Assembly: GCF_000004825.1 (NCBI RefSeq)
Contig: NW_008805068.1
Coordinates: forward strand, 744,001-808,000
Reading direction: 5' to 3'
Length of the DNA stretch: 64,000 nt
From: Heterostelium album PN500
Taxonomy: Eukaryota > Evosea > Eumycetozoa > Acytosteliales > Acytosteliaceae
This document shows, piece by piece, positions 59,001-64,000 of the stretch (within the stretch, counting starts at the first letter, position 1; each line of letters starts with the position of its first letter). A model generated the notes under the pieces. The model searched no databases. It was not told where the DNA came from and saw only the letters and a program-made list of their open reading frames with translations. A program made the position numbers and the translations under genes.

Positions 59001-59662
59001 TTTAATAAAATATATATATATAACAATAATTATAGAAAGATAATTAATTAAATAAATAAACAATAATAATATTATTATTATTATTAATAATAAAATAAAT
59101 AGCATATAACAATCAATAAGCAATTATTTTTTAAATATAATCTAATATTTATTTGGGAATTAAATAATCAATTTCCATAAAAAATGTGTGGTGTTGGAAA
59201 TTAAAAAATCAATTTTCTAAATTATGTAAAAAAATTGATGTTTTTATTCAACCAAGAGTAGTGATATGGTTGAGAAGGCAATCACATTCTTTGATACAGT
59301 AAATGGTATAAAGAACCAACAAAAAAGGTAATAACTGTAATATATATATAACTGTAATAACTATCATAAATATAATAATAATTAAAATAACAACATAATA
59401 TATTTCATATAAATGATTGAAATATTTAATAGTGTGGGTTGATGTTTGTGTCTGATGGATATTTGGAATTAGTATTTATATAATAATAATTAAAAACACT
59501 TTCCAAGTCCGATTTTTATTTGTTAAACCAAAATAAGGAAATATTCACTTTTATCACATTTTATTTGTTTGTTTGATTAATAATAAATAATAATAGAGCA
59601 ATTCTTTGTTGTTATTGTTGAAGTTGTTTTATTGGTGTTAGATAAAAATACAATATGTTTTT
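59001..59662. other. Intergenic region
   Basis: AT-rich spacer between two same-strand genes; AATAAT/TTATTA inverted runs near 59065-59095 could form a small hairpin. No ORF. Confidence 0.5.
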
Positions 59663-60208
59663 TTAATAGTCAAATTTCTTATGAATTCTAATTGAGAGGA
59701 AAACTTTACCAGTCTCTTTACCCTTACTATCAGTTATTGTATAGTATTTATCAACTGGTCTGTATTCAGTTACTTCATTGAGATTGATAATGGCAGAACC
59801 GATAAAGTCATCCTTGATGAGGTCCTTGTCCCACATCTCTAAATGTAGTTCAGTACGTTTCTGTACATTCACTCTAATGAAACCTTCCTTGAACCAGAAA
59901 GGACTGAGAGTCTTCTCTTTTACATCGGTTGTCATCAACCATTTCTTTCCAATGAGTCCTGGAATAGCTTTTCCAATTCTACAATAACCATCTGCTAAAC
60001 CATTTGGATCCTGTGCATATTTAATCTCTCCACTTCCAATTGTAAACTTGTAAAGGATGCAACCCTCGAACTTGGTACCCTTATAAGTCTTTGGTGCATC
60101 TGATTTTATACAATCGAAATAGAGATCTAAAGTTTTTGAGTCTGCATATCCATGATCTTTAATATGTTTTCTTAGAATTAAGTTAGCTGCAGTTGTATTT
60201 GATCCCAT
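59663..60208 (-). CDS. Small C2-domain protein
   Basis: Single exon of 181 residues. The C-terminal two thirds have the C2 beta-sandwich pattern: KTLSPFWFKEGFIRVNV, then LHLEMWDKDLIKDDFIGSA with Asp residues in the usual calcium-binding loop positions, and GKVFLSIRIHKKF at the end. The N-terminal part (MGSNTTAANLILRKHIKDHG) is not recognised. MGSNTT offers a glycine at position 2, so N-myristoylation is conceivable. Likely calcium-dependent membrane or protein binding. Same strand as the RBR-like gene but with a 660-bp gap. Confidence 0.8.
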   Translation of the reverse strand: MGSNTTAANLILRKHIKDHGYADSKTLDLYFDCIKSDAPKTYKGTKFEGCILYKFTIGSGEIKYAQDPNGLADGYCRIGKAIPGLIGKKWLMTTDVKEKTLSPFWFKEGFIRVNVQKRTELHLEMWDKDLIKDDFIGSAIINLNEVTEYRPVDKYYTITDSKGKETGKVFLSIRIHKKFDY

Positions 60209-60866
60209 AGTTCTATTTATTTATTTTGTTATATATTAATAGTTAAGATAAAATATATTTGATAAAATTTTTTAAAACAATTAGTGATACCTTTTCAGAT
60301 CAATAAAAGCCAACAATTTTTGATTCAAAAAAAAATCGATATTTTTTCTGATATTTTTTGGTGGATCGTTATTTGGTGGATGACCGTTGGTGTGGCGAAA
60401 CTGATACAAAATAATTCAAAGAATTTTCAATTTCAAAAAGCAAGAGAATAAATAAAAATTCTTATTTTTTAGAAAGATTCAATTAACTTTATCTTAATTG
60501 TTAAAGTATTCTACATTTAAAATCTTATAAAGATAAATGTTATTATCTATATACATTAAAGATCAAATAAAGTTAAAACTTAAAACTTTAATTTTTATTA
60601 ACTTTGTTTTTAATGTATTTAATTATACTTATTATTTTAAATATTATTCGTATTTGAAAATATAAATGGATAATTATTTCTTTTCATATATATGATTGTT
60701 AAAATTGATCAATTGCAAAATTTAAAAAAATTAATTTTCATATCATCATCTTAAAAATTTCTAAAGTTAAAACCTTGGAACTCAGTTTTTTCGTTTTATA
60801 ACTGGCGATCATTGATATGACAACAACACACAAACGATTATGATCAAAAGATTATAGTTAAATAAC
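60209..60866. other. Intergenic region
   Basis: Divergent spacer between the C2 gene and the third F-box gene. AT-rich; no element recognised. Confidence 0.5.
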
Positions 60867-62421
60867 ATGTCAAACAAAGAGAATAATGAACATCATTTAC
60901 TAGTAAATCTACCATTTATTTTATTAAAGAGAATCATTGTCGAGTTTGATGAGAACATAGATATCATTTCTTTTAGTTTAGTATGTAAGAGATGGTTTGA
61001 TCATCGAGATAAATATCTATATTTCAACACCAAACTATTTTCAAGATTACACAATTCATCATTACAAGATACCGATAACAAGTGTTTTCTATTGAACTCC
61101 TATAGAAATGCATTTTCTAAATCAATTGATCAAATATCAGATTGTACACTCTTCATAAAGAAAGAGGATAGCGAAGAATATGAACTTTATACAGATTATA
61201 CTAAAACATTAGGTATGCAAAGTTAAAGATATCTATCTATTTATGTTGATCAGGAGACTAAGTAACGGCTATCTATTAAATATTAAAGATGAATTCAAAA
61301 GTAGTGTTTTAGATCCTGCAATCTCAACGGTTCTTTTCGAAGATGAGATGGACTTGGATGCCGACACTATCGAGAAACTAAGACGATCTAACGTACATAC
61401 AATTCAATATATGTATGAAGAGTTTAGAAGGTTCCCATTCAAAAACAAATTGCAATTGCCCTCCAATATCAAAACGATCATAACGCAATCAGATTTAGAT
61501 CGATCGATTTATCCAGAGCAATTGGAATCACTGGATATCACTACCAATCAAGATACAATCGATGTATCAGTTCTACCTCGATCACTCAAACATCTTGCCG
61601 TCTATGGTCTTTCCAATACCAATGAAGATTTCAAAGTGATACCACCAAATCTAGAGACATTTCAATTTAAAATTCAGCATATCAATGCTTTGGTTGATAG
61701 TTTTATGTTCCCATCAACACTAAAGGTTGTCGCAATACCGATTGAGTGGCTGAAGAACATCAAGAACTCACATTCCATTCACAAGCTTAGTTTGCATGCA
61801 GTCAATCACTATGAGGTGATCGAAGCTGGTGATATTCCAGAGAGTGTAACTCATTTGACCATCAATGGTAAATCTGTAGCCAGTTTGGAAATCCACAGAA
61901 ACCAATTACCTTCGAAGCTTAGATATCTAAAGTTAATGAATAGTGCTAGTTTCGACAGAGATTCATTCGCATCATTGGAGCATCTGGAAACATTGGATCT
62001 ATCCAAACTATACAACTCCAAAGATATTGCTACTGTTACTTATCCAAACAATTTGAAGAATCTCTACCTTCCAAACTCTATCGATGAAACTAGTGTGGTG
62101 TTTCCCCCGTCATTGGAACTATTGTCTGCTATCGGTATGAATTATTCGCTCATTCCAAAATCAATCACTCATTTAGATTTCAATAGAATTCCACCAAAAT
62201 TGGTATCATCGGATATTGTTAAACCAAATGTAAGGCTAATTACATTTATCAAGCATTTAATAAGTAAAATTCCACCAACAGTCAATACAATCACTCTAAA
62301 AGAGTTATACGATGATGAAAATATCCAATACAAAGCACGTAGATTATCTGATCGTTCATTCCTTTTACTAGGAAACAATCAAACTGAAATCGTTGCATCT
62401 ATTTATTACTTAAACCCTTAA
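60867..62421 (+). CDS. F-box/FNIP-like leucine-repeat protein, copy 3
   Basis: Exons 60867-61212 and 61289-62421, about 492 residues. The F-box-like motif follows the start directly (LLVNLPFILLKRIIVEFDEN, ISFSLVCKRWFDHRDKYLYF). Exon 2 begins DEFKSSVLD, matching the DEFKSYQ start of exon 2 in copy 2, which fixes the acceptor; an in-frame ATG at 61243 within the intron is not used in this model. Repeats follow: VLPRSLKHLAVYGL, VIPPNLETFQF, MFPSTLKVVAI, DIPESVTHLTINGK. The C-terminus (ARRLSDRSFLLLGNNQ) is family-typical. Likely SCF adaptor; target unknown. Confidence 0.83.
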
Positions 62422-62583
62422 ATTATAAATAAACCAACAAGTATATTTTAAAATCATATTTATTTCTTTTTCTAAATTTTTTTATTGTTTTTTTTTTTAA
62501 TAGTTGTTTAGCTTTTACAATACAACACCAAATCACAATTATTATTGTTGTTAACTAAAAATATATTATTGATAAATAACATT

Positions 62584-63260
62584 ATTATGTCTTGTCTTGA
62601 TATTATTTGCTTTAGTCTAGTTTGCAAGAGATGGTTTGATCATCGGAATAGCTACCTATCATTCAATTATGATTACCTGGATAAATCAGCAAGAGATAAA
62701 CTACTTTAAGATATTACATTTTTTACATTGAAATCATACTTAAATATCTTTCAGTCATCTATAGATCATTTACCTAATTGTTTATAATCACCAACATCTT
62801 GGTAAGTATTTCTATTCTATCTAAAGCATGATCTAATGATTACATAGTTATCTAACATTCTTTCTTATTTCAGACACTGTTAAATATCATAAATCAGTTA
62901 GGTTATTGTGTGATTATCAACTACCAGATGAAATAGATAGATTACCTTCGAGTGTCAAAGAAATAATGTCACATTACTTTATCAAAGAATCGATATTACC
63001 TTTAGGTTTAAAGCGTTTGGATTTAGATATTATCGATAACTTCGCAGGCAAGTTTTATTTAGATGTATCGCTTTTACCTCGATCTCTCAAAGTTCTAAAG
63101 TTATCACCTTTTTCAAATCGGATATCAACATCGAAATGTTTCCCCCCACCTCTTGGAGTTAAAGTTTGTTTTATTCGAAAATAAAAGTTGTGCTGACGAC
63201 AATAATATATATAGTGCACAACTACCATCGAGAGTTAGTCTAATATTGGAGATGGATGAG
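62584..63260 (+). pseudogene. Truncated F-box/leucine-repeat gene
   Basis: Begins inside an F-box region (DIICFSLVCKRWFDHRNSYL, about 62600-62660) and soon hits a stop. The family intron is still recognisable (GTAAGT at 62802, CAG ending at 62873), followed by YHKSVRLLCDYQLPDEIDRL and LPSSVKEIM, SLLPRSLKVLKLSP, then frame loss after about 63140. The rest of the repeat array is absent. Retained intron and position show DNA-level tandem duplication. Confidence 0.82.
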
Positions 63261-63415
63261 TCTAACGGTAATTATTAATTAACATTAAAATTTATATTCA
63301 TATTTTGTTAACTGACCGCCTTGATTTCATTGAGTATAGATGAGTAACTGTCAAGTATACAATGTTCATTAGTATTGTAGAGATACAGAGAGTATTGCTA
63401 TGATATAATAATAAT

Positions 63416-63874
63416 TTACATTTCTTTGTTTTGATCGATCAATACAATCGACGCTATCGACGTAGATTCAATGATAATACTCTTAAAGTGAGTAAAACCT
63501 AAACTGATGATGTTTTGTTTCACGTAGGGGTCGACTCTTGAAAGTGGTTCCAAAATATTTGATAGGAGTCTAACCGATTTCTTAAAGTTTGACCAAAGTG
63601 ATTTGAATGAATCGAAAAGTTCTTCGTTTGTATATGATACACTAGTGTTGAATTGCTCTGATCTGGCCATGAACAGATAGTTTTCAATGGTCGATTTAAT
63701 CTCTTCGTAGAGAGTTTCGGGTAGGTCTGGCTTATTATTATTAATTGTTCCCGCTACGTAATCATATATATTTTTGTAACTAACCATATACTCTTTGGGT
63801 GTTATATTGGAATTGTCTAAAACTAACCTTACACTCTCTAAGCACAATATTCTTTGGTTTTCAAAATCTGTCAT
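63416..63874 (-). CDS. Isolated cullin-like N-terminal repeat protein
   Basis: Open frame of about 152 residues from the ATG at 63874. The helical pattern fits a cullin N-terminal repeat: SYKNIYDYVAGTINNNKPDL, then YEEIKSTIENYLF and FKKSVRLLSNILEPLSRVDP, followed by YVKQN. The last matches the cullin helix in which a Trp/Phe-x3-SVxxLxxxxxxLxR pattern is followed by the YVKxN segment. A full cullin has about 750 residues with C-terminal cullin-homology and neddylation domains; none of that follows before the stop at 63416. It may be a gene relic or a short cullin-derived protein. It lies convergent to F-box family sequences, possible functional partners. Moderate confidence in the homology, low in function. 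Confidence 0.5.
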   Translation of the reverse strand: MTDFENQRILCLESVRLVLDNSNITPKEYMVSYKNIYDYVAGTINNNKPDLPETLYEEIKSTIENYLFMARSEQFNTSVSYTNEELFDSFKSLWSNFKKSVRLLSNILEPLSRVDPYVKQNIISLGFTHFKSIIIESTSIASIVLIDQNKEM

Positions 63875-64000
63875 TACCAATTTTCTATCTAATTATAATA
63901 AACAAAAAAAAAAAAAAAAGAGTTATATTTTATTTTTAATTAAAAAAATACAAATGTAAAAAAAAAAGAGTTATATATTTTATTTTTAATTATAACGAAC

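Noticed and set aside
59001-59123. Hydrophobic N-terminal extension of the RBR-like protein
   Set aside because: An in-frame upstream start exists, but the extension is a run of I/L/Y codons from an AT-rich leader; the ATG at 59000 begins the conserved-looking domain.
1-64000. CRISPR arrays, bacterial operons or Shine-Dalgarno sites
   Set aside because: None seen; spliced genes and the intergenic structure are eukaryotic throughout.

Overview
The window is a stretch of a dictyostelid social amoeba (cellular slime mould) chromosome. The evidence is very AT-rich intergenic DNA with long A/T runs, genes with few short (mostly 50-110 nt) GTAAGT-type introns, low-complexity Q/N/T/S tracts, and families known from dictyostelids: EGF-domain cell-surface proteins of the ComC type, F-box/FNIP-like leucine-repeat proteins, ankyrin proteins built on a recurring 'NRTEGCT' repeat, a Cry-endotoxin-like gene and a diaphanous-type formin. 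The species cannot be fixed by eye; it is not recognisably Dictyostelium discoideum itself, and a group 1/2 dictyostelid (Cavenderia, Heterostelium, Acytostelium or a relative) is my guess.

Layout. 1-11.8 kb: a head-to-tail array of three ComC-like type I membrane proteins, the first cut by the window edge, with patchwork sequence identity that points to gene conversion. 11.9-13.4 kb: a uridine-kinase/CYTH (TTM) fusion gene. 13.9-14.8 kb: a tRNA-Gln(CUG) followed by retroelement-like, LTR-like DNA. 14.8-15.7 kb: a broken B-box gene. 16.1-18.2 kb: a five-exon Cry-endotoxin-like gene. 18.2-20.8 kb: mostly gene-poor DNA with a possible WD-repeat relic. 20.8-30.8 kb: THOC7, a secreted and probably GPI-anchored protein, a formin, a mitochondrial carrier and a large ankyrin protein. 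30.8-32.9 kb: gene-poor DNA holding a near-perfect 68-bp inverted repeat and an F-box gene relic. 32.9-40.3 kb: three housekeeping genes, cysteinyl-tRNA synthetase, complex I subunit NDUFS8 and APC/C subunit 2. 40.4-45.3 kb: three tandem EamA-type transporters. 46-64 kb: an accessory region with three intact F-box/leucine-repeat genes, further relics of that family, an acidic-repeat protein, a rhodanese, a transposon-like relic, an ankyrin pseudogene, a two-RRM gene with in-frame stops, an RBR-like zinc protein, a C2 protein and an isolated cullin-like N-terminal repeat.

How the parts relate. Most genes are independent housekeeping or family members. Two functional themes recur: cell-surface recognition (ComC-like array, GPI-type protein) and ubiquitin ligation (F-box proteins, cullin-like fragment, RBR-like protein, APC2). 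Tandem duplication followed by decay is the dominant evolutionary process here. Exon boundaries below were worked out by eye from GT-AG signals, reading phase and comparison between paralogs.
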